Source: JAJFTV01 sp964532655 (GTDB lineage Bacteria; Chloroflexota; Anaerolineae; Anaerolineales; Anaerolineaceae). From it: a DNA stretch of 12,299 bases. Numbering within the stretch: the stretch's first letter is position 1; each line of letters begins with the position of its first letter. Location: the NCBI GenBank assembly GCA_964532655.1, contig CAZHMZ010000123.1:1-12299 (forward strand), read 5' to 3'. Made by a program: the position numbers and the translations under genes. This document shows, in pieces, positions 6,929 to 12,299 of this stretch. The notes beneath the pieces were generated by a model, which saw only the letters and a list, made by a program, of their open reading frames with translations, searched no databases and was not told the DNA's origin.

Positions 6929-6959
6929 ATTATATACGGTAAGCCTTGTTTTTTACGCA
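6929..6959 (-). promoter_or_regulatory. Probable pstS promoter, possibly leaderless
   Basis: On the minus strand TATAAT occupies 6934-6929, and TTGCGT at 6959-6954 is a possible -35 with a long 19-nt spacer. With normal spacing transcription would start at about 6921-6920, that is at the pstS ATG itself. The -10 box overlaps the 11-mer ATACGGTAAGC (6934-6944, plus strand), which recurs with two changes at 7007-7017. Confidence 0.55.
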
Positions 6960-6991
6960 ATGGAGTAAAATTTTAATGGCACTGCCTCGAC

Positions 6992-7017
6992 ACCATATGA
7001 GAATGGATATGGTAAAC
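6992..7017. promoter_or_regulatory. Operator-like inverted repeat in the pstS / small-gene divergent region
   Basis: ACCATAT (6992-6998) and ATATGGT (7007-7013) form a 7-bp inverted repeat with an 8-nt spacer. The right half is part of ATATGGTAAAC, a near-repeat (9/11) of ATACGGTAAGC at 6934-6944. The spacing of repeated half-sites, 73 bp, is close to seven helical turns. A regulator binding both could control pstS, but the identity is unknown and the motif is short. Confidence 0.3.
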
Positions 7018-7072
7018 TCATATTGAGGTAGCGATGCCTTGGACGTAATCACATTGCGAAAGGAATTAACAA

Positions 7073-7264
7073 ATGGCATACAAGCACACCAATTCGAAAG
7101 GCCAATCATACTTCCTGCATGCAAAAGAGCGGAAGTTGAAAAGCGGGGGTACCTCATACCTTTATTTCTTCTCCAAAGAAGAAAAAGGCGCACTGGATGC
7201 AGTGCCCAAAGGTTACAAGGTATCTGAAACCGGTACCGGCATGCTGGTCTTGAAAAAAGGCTAA
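7073..7264 (+). CDS. Small conserved-looking protein of unknown function (63 aa)
   Basis: A 63-aa basic, soluble protein with AAAGGA (7059-7064) 8 nt before the ATG and a strong intrinsic terminator 27 nt after the stop, so it is very probably a real single-gene unit. Sequence blocks are HTNSKGQSYFLHAKE (5-19), a Lys/Gly-rich turn, SYLYFFSKEEKGALDAVPKGY (28-48) and GMLVLKKG at the end. From memory this layout (NSKG..Y.LH.KE, then YYF.K, ALD..P.GY, ending LKK) occurs in small hypothetical proteins of Chloroflexota and some other bacteria. No function is known to me. There are no cysteine pairs, membrane segment or signal peptide. The alternating pattern suggests a small beta-rich fold. It is transcribed away from pstS, sharing a 152-nt intergenic region. 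Confidence 0.85.
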   Translation: MAYKHTNSKGQSYFLHAKERKLKSGGTSYLYFFSKEEKGALDAVPKGYKVSETGTGMLVLKKG

Positions 7265-7291
7265 AGAGCGAGCTGGATTCCATTAATTTTT

Positions 7292-7330
7292 CAAGGGGCT
7301 GTCTGTAAAAAGACAGCCCCTTGGGTTTTT
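7292..7330 (+). terminator. Intrinsic terminator of the 63-aa gene
   Basis: CAAGGGGCTGTCT (7292-7304) pairs perfectly with 7311-7323 (13 bp, 6-nt loop GTAAAA), followed by GG and TTTTT (7326-7330). Confidence 0.93.
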
Positions 7331-7344
7331 CGCTCTTAAAGCCG

Positions 7345-7374
7345 CGACCCCCGAAGTGACTGCTCCGGGGGCCG
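7345..7374. other. GC-rich stem-loop between the two converging transcripts
   Basis: CCCCCG (7348-7353) pairs with CGGGGG (7366-7371), loop 12 nt, with a few more possible outer pairs. TTTT follows at 7375-7378 on the plus strand. It may back up either the plus-strand terminator or htrA termination on the minus strand. Confidence 0.35.
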
Positions 7375-7385
7375 TTTTCAAGGAG

Positions 7386-7408
7386 AAAAAATGGGACCCT
7401 TGTGGGTC
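7386..7408 (-). terminator. Candidate terminator of the htrA gene
   Basis: On the minus strand GACCC-ACAA-GGGTC (7408-7395) is followed two bases later by a run of six T (7391-7386), 17 nt past the htrA stop. The stem is only 5 bp, so it may be weak. Confidence 0.45.
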
Positions 7409-7424
7409 ATCACAGATATAGTTA

Positions 7425-9059
7425 TTAACTTCCACCCAACGAGCCTTCCAATTGAATGGTTTCACCATCACGCAAGACGGACAGAGTTACCTGGTCGCCA
7501 GGCCGGGCTGAATAGATCCCCTCTGCCAGATCCATGATGCCGTTGATTTCAACATCGTTGAATTGGACGATGATATCGCCGCCAATCAAAACGGTTTGGC
7601 CGTTCAGGTTCACCTCTTCGGTGCCAGCCTGCAGACCGAAGTCTTCGGCCGGGCTGCCCTTTTCAATCTGCTGGATCAGTACACCGGTTTGATCTTCGGA
7701 CAACTCCATGGCTGTTGCGATTTCAGGCGTCATATCGATACCGGTGACGCCCAGAAATGCGCCTTCACTCATCGGCTGTTGCACAATGGGCATTTGGCCT
7801 GCTTCCATGGGAGGGCGGGCTGCCAGTGTAACTTCAACATCCGTCTCTTTGCCATCGCGCAGAACAGTGAGGGTGATGGTCTGGTCAACCTGGGTGCGGC
7901 TGTACAGGTAAGAAATCAAATCATCCATACTCTGTACCGGCTGGCCTTCAATGGCCGTGATCACATCGCCGCCGGATAATACCTGCTCGCCGTTAACGGT
8001 TACCTGACTCTGGCTTCCTTTCAGACCAGCCTGATCAGCCGGGCTGTCAGGGGTTACTTCCACCACCAGCGCACCACGCTGCTCGGGATCCAGATTCATC
8101 TGCGTTGCCAGATCGGGGTACAGGGCTGTGCCTGAAATGCCCAGATACGGGTGATCATAACTGCCATTTTCAATCAGGCCGGGTACTACCATTTTGACGA
8201 TGTTGGCCGGGATGGCAAATCCGATACCCGCGTTCGCCCCGGTAGCCGATTCAATGGCATTGGTGACGCCGATCACCTGTCCGGTATTGTTAACCAGCAC
8301 GCCGCCGGAGTTGCCCGGGTTGATGGGTGCATCCGTTTGAATGATATCCGGAATGGAATAGGAGGAACCCGAGAAATTGGGGTTGCCTGCCGCGATGCTG
8401 CGGCCGATGGCGCTGACGATACCAACCGTCATGGTATTTTCAAGGGCATACGGGTTGCCAATGGCGATGGCAAGCTGCCCCACCTTAATCTGATCGGAAT
8501 CGGCCATCTGCACGGGTTGGAGGAAGTCCGCTGAAACGTCCACCTTCAGTACGGCCAGATCACTGTATACATCGGATCCAACAATATCAGCGTTGACAAT
8601 CGTGCCGTCCTGAAATTCAACCGTTACGTCCTGAGCACCGTCAATCACATGATGGTTGGTGACGATATGGCCTTCACTATCCCACACAAAACCGGATCCC
8701 TGCCCGGCACCCTGGTTCCCAACCGCCGTAATGCTCACCACAGAGGGGCTTACGCCTTCATAAATCTGGGTGAGGGCATCCTGATAGGCCGTCAATGAAC
8801 TGTCAGCCACCACCACCGGTTGTGCTGGTGTGGCTTCCACAGCCTGTGTTTGGTCGGGAGCTGTGTCTGTCTGAGTGACTTCCTGAGCCTGAGCCACGTC
8901 TTCGGTTGTGGCAGCCTGCCCTACCACATTTGTACCACCCGGAAGCAGCTTGTTAAGGTTATCCGCAGCGGAATTGAGCGCGCTGCATGAAGTGCCCAGT
9001 AAACCAATCAGCAGGAGCGCCGGTATCCATAATTTTTTGTTCATTTTACTTTTCATCAC
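7425..9059 (-). CDS. htrA: HtrA/DegP-family serine protease with two PDZ domains, lipoprotein-like
   Basis: A 544-aa envelope protease/chaperone that degrades misfolded extracytoplasmic proteins. Start choices are GTG 9059 or ATG 9056; GGAG lies 8 nt and 11 nt before them. The N-terminus has Lys residues, a hydrophobic core (10-22) and GTSC with cysteine 25, an acceptable but not ideal lipobox. A Gln/Ala/Thr/Asp-rich linker runs ~45-88. The trypsin-like domain (~90-295) has the catalytic triad H137 (TNHHV), D167 (SDLAVL) and S251 (GNSGG). PDZ1 is ~305-415 (YLGISG start, GGDVITAIEG) and PDZ2 ~433-540 (FLGVTG start, GGDIIVQFND). The full triad means it should be active. It lies 207 nt below the two-component operon on the same strand. 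The symbol is for the family; DegP, DegQ or DegS equivalence cannot be told. Confidence 0.94.
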   Translation of the reverse strand: MMKSKMNKKLWIPALLLIGLLGTSCSALNSAADNLNKLLPGGTNVVGQAATTEDVAQAQEVTQTDTAPDQTQAVEATPAQPVVVADSSLTAYQDALTQIYEGVSPSVVSITAVGNQGAGQGSGFVWDSEGHIVTNHHVIDGAQDVTVEFQDGTIVNADIVGSDVYSDLAVLKVDVSADFLQPVQMADSDQIKVGQLAIAIGNPYALENTMTVGIVSAIGRSIAAGNPNFSGSSYSIPDIIQTDAPINPGNSGGVLVNNTGQVIGVTNAIESATGANAGIGFAIPANIVKMVVPGLIENGSYDHPYLGISGTALYPDLATQMNLDPEQRGALVVEVTPDSPADQAGLKGSQSQVTVNGEQVLSGGDVITAIEGQPVQSMDDLISYLYSRTQVDQTITLTVLRDGKETDVEVTLAARPPMEAGQMPIVQQPMSEGAFLGVTGIDMTPEIATAMELSEDQTGVLIQQIEKGSPAEDFGLQAGTEEVNLNGQTVLIGGDIIVQFNDVEINGIMDLAEGIYSARPGDQVTLSVLRDGETIQLEGSLGGS

Positions 9060-9087
9060 AATCGTTACTCCTACACGTTATTTTCAA

Positions 9088-9116
9088 ATTACCCTGCACC
9101 CTTTCGGACAGTACAA
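9088..9116 (-). promoter_or_regulatory. Tentative htrA promoter
   Basis: On the minus strand TTGTAC (9116-9111) and GGTAAT (9093-9088) are spaced by 17 nt and would start transcription near 9081, about 20 nt before htrA. A second option is TTGATC...TAAGCT (9205-9177 region), also with a 17-nt spacer. Neither matches consensus well. Confidence 0.28.
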
Positions 9117-9145
9117 GGATTGAGTTTCTGTAGTGTACGCCATCT

Positions 9146-9181
9146 CTTCCCCGCTTATCTTTATGAAAAGGATAAGGGAAG
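9146..9181. other. Bulged stem-loop between kinase gene and htrA
   Basis: CTTCC-CCG-CTTATC (9146-9159) pairs with GATAAG-GGAAG (9171-9181), leaving CCG as a 3-nt bulge. No T-run follows on the minus strand, so it is not an obvious terminator. It could be a processing site or an operator. Confidence 0.35.
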
Positions 9182-9266
9182 CTTAAGGAAACTTTAAATG
9201 CTGATCAAAATGAGAAAATGAGGTTTGATTGGGATCCGTACGGGTTTGCCCGTCTGGGGGATGAGA

Positions 9267-10697
9267 TTATCCAGCGTTTTCTTCAGGCAGCGGCAGCCAC
9301 ACGATAAATGTGCTTCCCTGCCCGGGCACGCTTTCCAGATGGATGTTGCCGCCGTGTGCTTCCACCAGATCGCGGGCGATACCGAGCCCGAGGCCCATAC
9401 CCTGTTTGATACGCCGGCCCTGATCGCCCTGGTAGAACGGGCTGAAGATTTTTTCCTGCTCCGATGGGGCTATGCCGGTACCGGTATCCTGGAAACGGAT
9501 GAAAACCCCACCGTCTTCAGTTCCGCTGGTAATGTGGACGGAGCCCCCGCGTGGTGTATAGCGGATGGCGTTACTGGCCAGGTTGCCCACAATCTGAGTC
9601 AGCCGCACGGTATCTGCCTGGATGACCGACATGTTTTCAGCAATACTGGCAGACCAGTTCAACTCTTTTTCCATGGCAGCCGACTTCCACGGCAGCAGCA
9701 CCTCCGGCAGCCAGGTCGACAGGTTAACCGGGGTGCGGTTGAGTTCCAGCGGTCCCAGTTCTTTGTCATACAGCCGGGCCAGATCATCCAGCAGATGCTG
9801 CAAATGGGTCACCTCTTCCTGCATGCCCTGTGTCAGATCGCGGCGCAGCTCGGGGTCCTCACCGGCTCCGTGGGAAAAAGCCTGAATGGCCGATTTCAAC
9901 GCACCCAACGGCTGACCCAGCTCATGCACCAGGTTGGCCAGCAACTGTCTGCGAGCCTGATCCATGGTGCGCAACTGGTGAACCAGATAGTTCACCGCGC
10001 GGGTTTGCTTGCGCAGTTCAACCGGGCCTTTTTCCTCCAGCGCTTCTGTGCGTTTGCCGCTGGATAGATCGTAGATGGCGTCAGTCACCTGGTGGACCGG
10101 GCGAGCGATGCTCACCGCGAGAAGAGAGCCGATGATCAGGCTGAGCGCCAGCCCCAGCAGCAGCACGAATCCGATCAAAAACCGGAAACGAATCAGAAGA
10201 TCATACACGTTGGCCACATGATAGGTGAGCCGCACGATGCCGATCACCTGATCGAGCGGGTTGAGCACCGGTGAATAGACATCCAGCACCACATTTTCCA
10301 GCCGGAAGAGTGAATAGTTGGTGAGCGCGATTTCACTCCCCTGCTGTGCTTCGGTCAGGCCGGGAACATCCAGGGTGGTCCCCAGCAGATCGATATCCGA
10401 GCTCTCGCTTGAAAACAGCAGCCGGCCCTGGCTGCTGATAAACATTACTTTCACATCTGGGTCCAGTTTGACCCGGCTGATCATTCGTTGAAACAGGAGT
10501 GGATTTTGGGCGATTTCGTATTCCGAGCGGCTGATTTCTCCCAGCAAGCGGGCATCACCCAGCAGGTTTTGAGCCAGTTCCGGCAGCAAAAAATTGTGCT
10601 CGAGCAGGTACACCATCCCCAAACCCAGCAGGGGCAGGATGATCACCAGCGGGAGCACGTGGCTCAGGATCAGACGGGCGCGCAAAGTGCGAAACAT
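9267..10697 (-). CDS. Sensor histidine kinase with extracytoplasmic sensor and HAMP
   Basis: A 476-aa membrane kinase. Membrane segments at ~9-31 and ~171-195 enclose an extracytoplasmic sensor domain of about 140 residues (double-Cache/sCache-like length, no recognisable motif). HAMP follows (~193-245, ARPVHQVTDAI). The phosphoacceptor box is ANLVHELGQPLGAL (254-267) with H258; the usual RTPL is GQPL. The catalytic domain shows the N box GNLASNAIRY (371-380), G1 QDTGTGIA (403-410), F box FSPFYQG (418-424) and G2 GMGLGLG (433-439). All kinase motifs are intact. It starts 3 nt after the regulator's stop, with GGAGGAGTGAGG before the ATG, so the two are translated as a pair. It lacks a PAS domain of the kind common in PhoR, so control of phosphate genes is not assured. 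Confidence 0.93.
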   Translation of the reverse strand: MFRTLRARLILSHVLPLVIILPLLGLGMVYLLEHNFLLPELAQNLLGDARLLGEISRSEYEIAQNPLLFQRMISRVKLDPDVKVMFISSQGRLLFSSESSDIDLLGTTLDVPGLTEAQQGSEIALTNYSLFRLENVVLDVYSPVLNPLDQVIGIVRLTYHVANVYDLLIRFRFLIGFVLLLGLALSLIIGSLLAVSIARPVHQVTDAIYDLSSGKRTEALEEKGPVELRKQTRAVNYLVHQLRTMDQARRQLLANLVHELGQPLGALKSAIQAFSHGAGEDPELRRDLTQGMQEEVTHLQHLLDDLARLYDKELGPLELNRTPVNLSTWLPEVLLPWKSAAMEKELNWSASIAENMSVIQADTVRLTQIVGNLASNAIRYTPRGGSVHITSGTEDGGVFIRFQDTGTGIAPSEQEKIFSPFYQGDQGRRIKQGMGLGLGIARDLVEAHGGNIHLESVPGQGSTFIVWLPLPEENAG

Positions 10698-10700
10698 ACC

Positions 10701-11393
10701 TCACTCCTCCAGAGCCAGCTTGTAGCCCACGCTGCGAACGGTCACCAGATAACGGGGTGACTGCGGATTGTCTTCAATTTTTTCGCGCAGCCAGCGGATA
10801 TGCACATACACAACCTGCGGCTGCCCAATAAACTCGGCGCCCCAAACGCGCCCCAACAGCTCATCCACCGAGAAAACGCGGTTGGGCTCAGAGGCCAGCG
10901 TGTAAAGCAGGCCAAATTCGCGCGGAGAGAGATCCACCGTTTTGCCGGCCACCGTCACCGTATGCGAGAGCGGGTCGATTTTAAAGGGGCCGGCTTCCAC
11001 GGGTTGGGGATCACTTCCGGCTTCCGCCGGCGTTGCGCGGCGAAGGACCGCCTTGATGTGGGCCAGCAGGACATCCAGATCGAAGGGTTTGGTCACATAA
11101 TCATCAGCGCCCAGCTCCAGCCCCAGTACCTCGTCCAACTCCCGGCGGCGGGAGGTGAGGAAGATGACCGGCAGACCATGCAGCGATTTGAACTGCTTGA
11201 GAGCATCCAGGCCGTCCATTCCGGGCAGACCGATATCCAGCAGGATCAAATCGGGGGCATCTCGCTGCACCATGGCCAGCGCGTCTTCCGCATTGGCAGC
11301 CGTCACGGCGTGATAACCGGCCTGGGTAAGGTTGAAGGCCAGGCTGCGCCGCATGAGGGCATCATCGTCGACGAGGAGAATTTTTTTGGGCAT
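10701..11393 (-). CDS. OmpR/PhoB-family response regulator
   Basis: A 230-aa transcription regulator when started at ATG 11393 (MPKKILLVDDD). The receiver domain (~4-118) has the acidic pair D10/D11, phosphoacceptor D53 (LLDIGLPG), T80 and K102 (TKPF). The C-terminal winged helix (~136-227) shows VDLSPREFGLLYTLA, SVDELLGRVWG, VYVHIRWLREKIE and VTVRSVGYKL, typical of OmpR/PhoB. An open frame continues to 11438, but the extra 15 codons come from repeat-flanked DNA and no ribosome binding site supports them. The chosen start lies 7 nt after a TATACT -10 box and has no Shine-Dalgarno sequence. It forms an operon with the kinase. Targets could be pst, htrA or itself. Confidence 0.94.
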   Translation of the reverse strand: MPKKILLVDDDALMRRSLAFNLTQAGYHAVTAANAEDALAMVQRDAPDLILLDIGLPGMDGLDALKQFKSLHGLPVIFLTSRRRELDEVLGLELGADDYVTKPFDLDVLLAHIKAVLRRATPAEAGSDPQPVEAGPFKIDPLSHTVTVAGKTVDLSPREFGLLYTLASEPNRVFSVDELLGRVWGAEFIGQPQVVYVHIRWLREKIEDNPQSPRYLVTVRSVGYKLALEE

Positions 11394-11400
11394 ATGGCTA

Positions 11401-11406
11401 AGTATA
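11401..11406 (-). promoter_or_regulatory. -10 box of the response-regulator operon, probable leaderless start
   Basis: TATACT on the minus strand (5/6 to consensus) is followed by TAGCCAT and then the ATG at 11393. Initiation 7 nt after the box falls on or next to the start codon. The -35 region (around 11424-11429, AACATT) is poor and lies at the edge of repeat DNA. Confidence 0.5.
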
Positions 11407-11435
11407 ATGCAAGAGAGGCGGGGAATGTTTGCAGT

Positions 11436-11526
11436 CACCCCACCCCTTTATCCCCGCCCCTGGCAGGGGCGGGGAAAGAATTTAATGCCCGTGAGTTCGG
11501 CTGTTCTGACAGCCGAACTCGCGGGC
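11436..11526 (+). repeat. 91-nt double-hairpin repeat, copy 1
   Basis: First hairpin CCCCGCCCCT-GGC-AGGGGCGGGG (11452-11474, 10-bp arms). Second hairpin GCCCGTGAGTTCGGCTGT (11487-11504), loop TCTG, ACAGCCGAACTCGCGGGC (11509-11526), 18 positions with one G-T pair. It differs from copy 2 at 6 of 91 positions, of which 5 are the two loops being reverse-complemented. The repeat ends exactly where the Ns begin. Confidence 0.9.
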
Positions 11527-11536
11527 NNNNNNNNNN
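11527..11536. other. Assembly gap (10 N)
   Basis: Ten Ns join two contigs. The true distance and order here are unknown, and the sequence after the gap repeats 33 nt from before it. Confidence 0.99.
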
Positions 11537-11569
11537 GCATATGGCTAAGTATAATGCAAGAGAGGCGGG
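11537..11569 (-). repeat. 33-nt duplicate of the response-regulator start and -10 box
   Basis: It is identical to 11390-11422, including the regulator's start codon (CAT, 11538-11540) and TATACT (11553-11548). Beyond it the sequence differs from that after 11422. No coding sequence follows on the minus strand because the gap intervenes. It is most simply the overlapping end of a second contig. Confidence 0.9.
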
Positions 11570-11755
11570 AGTGATGACACCCCACCCCTGGCATGGGCGG
11601 AGAATAACCACTCCGGCGCTGAGCGCCGCGCCCACATGGCGTCCCTCCGTCGGAGAGGAATTGAACCAGATTGACTTGTGTCATCCACTTTTGTTCTTCC
11701 CGCCAGAAAGATAAAATCCCCAGTTAACAAAGGCCACCCCAGGTGTTTTCACCGC

Positions 11756-11799
11756 ATACAGGCCAGCGTGTGCAGTCTTCTGCACACGCTGGCCTGTAT
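11756..11799. repeat. 20-bp perfect stem-loop
   Basis: The 20 bases at 11756-11775 (beginning ATACAGGCCAGCG) are the exact reverse complement of 11780-11799, loop TCTT. On the plus strand TTAAAATTT follows, which is not a proper T-run; on the minus strand no T-run follows. It is very stable, but its function is not evident. Confidence 0.88.
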
Positions 11800-11809
11800 T
11801 AAAATTTCC

Positions 11810-11848
11810 CCTTCCCAGAGGGAAGGAGACGTTTGGCATCGCCAAACG
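11810..11848. repeat. Two adjacent short hairpins
   Basis: CCTTCCC-AGA-GGGAAGG (11810-11826) and CGTTTGGC-ATC-GCCAAACG (11830-11848) stand 3 nt apart, each with perfect arms and a 3-nt loop. They have the same compact build as the 91-nt repeat's first hairpin. Confidence 0.8.
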
Positions 11849-11874
11849 AGGGGATGGGAGACGCGGGGAAAAGC

Positions 11875-11965
11875 CACCCCACCCCTTTATCCCCGCCCCT
11901 GCCAGGGGCGGGGAAAGAATTTAATGCCCGCGAGTTCGGCTGTCAGAACAGCCGAACTCGCGGGC
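11875..11965 (+). repeat. 91-nt double-hairpin repeat, copy 2
   Basis: First hairpin CCCCGCCCCT-GCC-AGGGGCGGGG (11891-11913). Second hairpin has perfect 18-bp arms, 11926-11943 and 11948-11965, loop CAGA. Between the hairpins both copies read AAAGAATTTAAT. The loops GCC and CAGA are the reverse complements of GGC and TCTG in copy 1. Confidence 0.9.
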
Positions 11966-11985
11966 GAAGCGGGAAAACCAGCTAG

Positions 11986-12054
11986 CATAGCGTGGGTGGA
12001 GGGCGGCATTCTATCCGATTATCCAGAAAAAACATCCGCCCGGAACCCACCGAT
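11986..12054 (+). repeat. Stem-loop repeat unit C
   Basis: This is a third member of the family at 598-752, about 11.3 kb away. It begins CATAGCGTGGGTGGAGGGCGG and ends with the same 21 nt as unit B (12034-12054). The arms GTGGGT-GGA-GGGCGG (11992-12006) and CCGCCC-GGA-ACCCAC (12036-12050) pair with the same 3x3 internal loop. The 29-nt loop is unlike that of unit B. Confidence 0.78.
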
Positions 12055-12141
12055 CAATTTCGCATAGATTGCGAAAACGGTCATGCTCCCATCGCAAATT
12101 AACTTACACAACCGGCTGGCAGGGTTTATCCATATCATGCC

Positions 12142-12182
12142 GCAAAAAACCGGCCGGGATCCCCGATGAGACCCGGCCGGTT
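12142..12182 (-). terminator. Intrinsic terminator of the right-edge gene
   Basis: On the minus strand AACCGGCCGGG pairs with CCCGGCCGGTT (11 bp, 12182-12172 with 12158-12148) and runs into TTTTTT (12149-12144). It lies 25 nt past the stop codon at 12208. Confidence 0.9.
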
Positions 12183-12207
12183 GAAATTACATTTCTACAC
12201 TTCGCCG

Positions 12208-12299
12208 TCAGGCGATATCGCCGGTCTTGCGGTAGGCGTAGCGCTCAAACACAAAAGTGGTGCGGCCGGGCTCAATATCAAACTCGCCGTACACTTTGG
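12208..12299 (-). CDS. C-terminal end of an unidentified protein
   Basis: Only the last 29 codons are inside the window, reading KVYGEFDIEP then GRTTFVFERYAYRKTGDIA and TGA. The frame is open from the edge, codon use is like that of the neighbours, and a strong terminator follows 25 nt later, so this is very probably a real gene end. I do not recognise the family from this fragment. The stretch is rich in charged and aromatic residues, with no membrane segment or metal motif. Confidence 0.65.
   Translation of the reverse strand, partial: KVYGEFDIEPGRTTFVFERYAYRKTGDIA

Larger units (their letters stand above)
11407..12141. other. Gene-free repeat cluster upstream of the response regulator
   Basis: About 735 nt without a credible gene; open frames on both strands have no start signal and follow the repeats, and some run through the Ns. 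Contents: two copies of a 91-nt double-hairpin repeat (11436-11526, 11875-11965), the scaffold gap, a duplicated 33-nt segment, a 20-bp stem-loop (11756-11799), two short hairpins (11810-11848), repeat unit C (11986-12054), and small palindromes at 11614-11628 (CGGCGC-TGA-GCGCCG) and 12058-12076 (TTTCGCA...TGCGAAA). ACCCCACCCCTGGCATGGGCGG (start 11578) is a decayed relative of the 91-nt repeat's first hairpin. Confidence 0.75.

Noticed and set aside
9239..9254. Hairpin ACGGG/CCCGT just past the kinase stop as a terminator
   Set aside because: The stem is 5 bp and no T-run follows on the minus strand, so it cannot be called an intrinsic terminator.
9225..10067. 280-aa plus-strand open frame
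   Set aside because: It is antisense to the histidine kinase, has low-complexity His/Gln-rich content and no start signal; the kinase on the other strand is unambiguous.
11394..11438. Upstream extension of the response regulator by 15 codons
   Set aside because: The added residues come from promoter and repeat DNA, with no ribosome binding site; the family normally begins at the MPKKILLVDDD position.
10800..11714. 304-aa plus-strand open frame
   Set aside because: It is antisense to the response regulator and continues through the Ns and repeats; the minus-strand product has a complete set of regulator motifs.

Overview
The window looks like a piece of an assembled bacterial genome, probably metagenome-derived because it carries a 10-N scaffold gap at 11527-11536. 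Moderately GC-rich coding DNA, lipoprotein signal peptides and no sign of outer-membrane machinery would fit a Chloroflexota (Anaerolineae-like) bacterium. That placement is an impression from gene style and repeat style, not a proven assignment.

Layout. 1-377 (minus) is the N-terminal part of an SPFH/slipin membrane protein. 378-1218 has no gene but is rich in stem-loop repeats. 1232-2017 (plus) is a GNAT-type acetyltransferase. From 6920 down to 2031 (minus) runs a compact phosphate-uptake cluster, pstS-pstC-pstA-pstB, followed closely by a class I SAM methyltransferase and a class II aldolase-like protein. No phoU lies in it. Divergent from pstS is a 63-aa conserved-looking small protein (7073-7264, plus) ending in a strong intrinsic terminator. 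Next on the minus strand come a lipoprotein-like HtrA/DegP protease with two PDZ domains (9059-7425), and above it a histidine kinase (10697-9267) and an OmpR-type response regulator (11393-10701) that form one operon. 11394-12147 is a second gene-free, repeat-packed stretch that holds the scaffold gap. At the right edge a terminator (12142-12182) closes a minus-strand gene of which only the last 29 codons are seen (12208-12299).

How it fits together. PstS captures phosphate outside the membrane, PstC and PstA form the channel, and PstB powers it. The two-component pair could control pst (PhoR/PhoB-like) or the adjacent htrA (envelope-stress type). Its sensor has an extracytoplasmic domain and no visible PAS, and it sits next to htrA, so the second reading is at least as good. 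pstS and the response regulator both have a near-consensus -10 box 7-8 nt before the start codon, which suggests leaderless mRNAs.

Most unusual material. There are several families of non-coding stem-loop repeats: one family of three ~70-nt units whose stems are kept while loops differ, a 91-nt repeat pair whose two hairpin tips are reversed relative to each other, and a 72-nt direct repeat pair. PstB lacks the usual Q-loop glutamine. I found no CRISPR array, phage, transposase or clear defence system.
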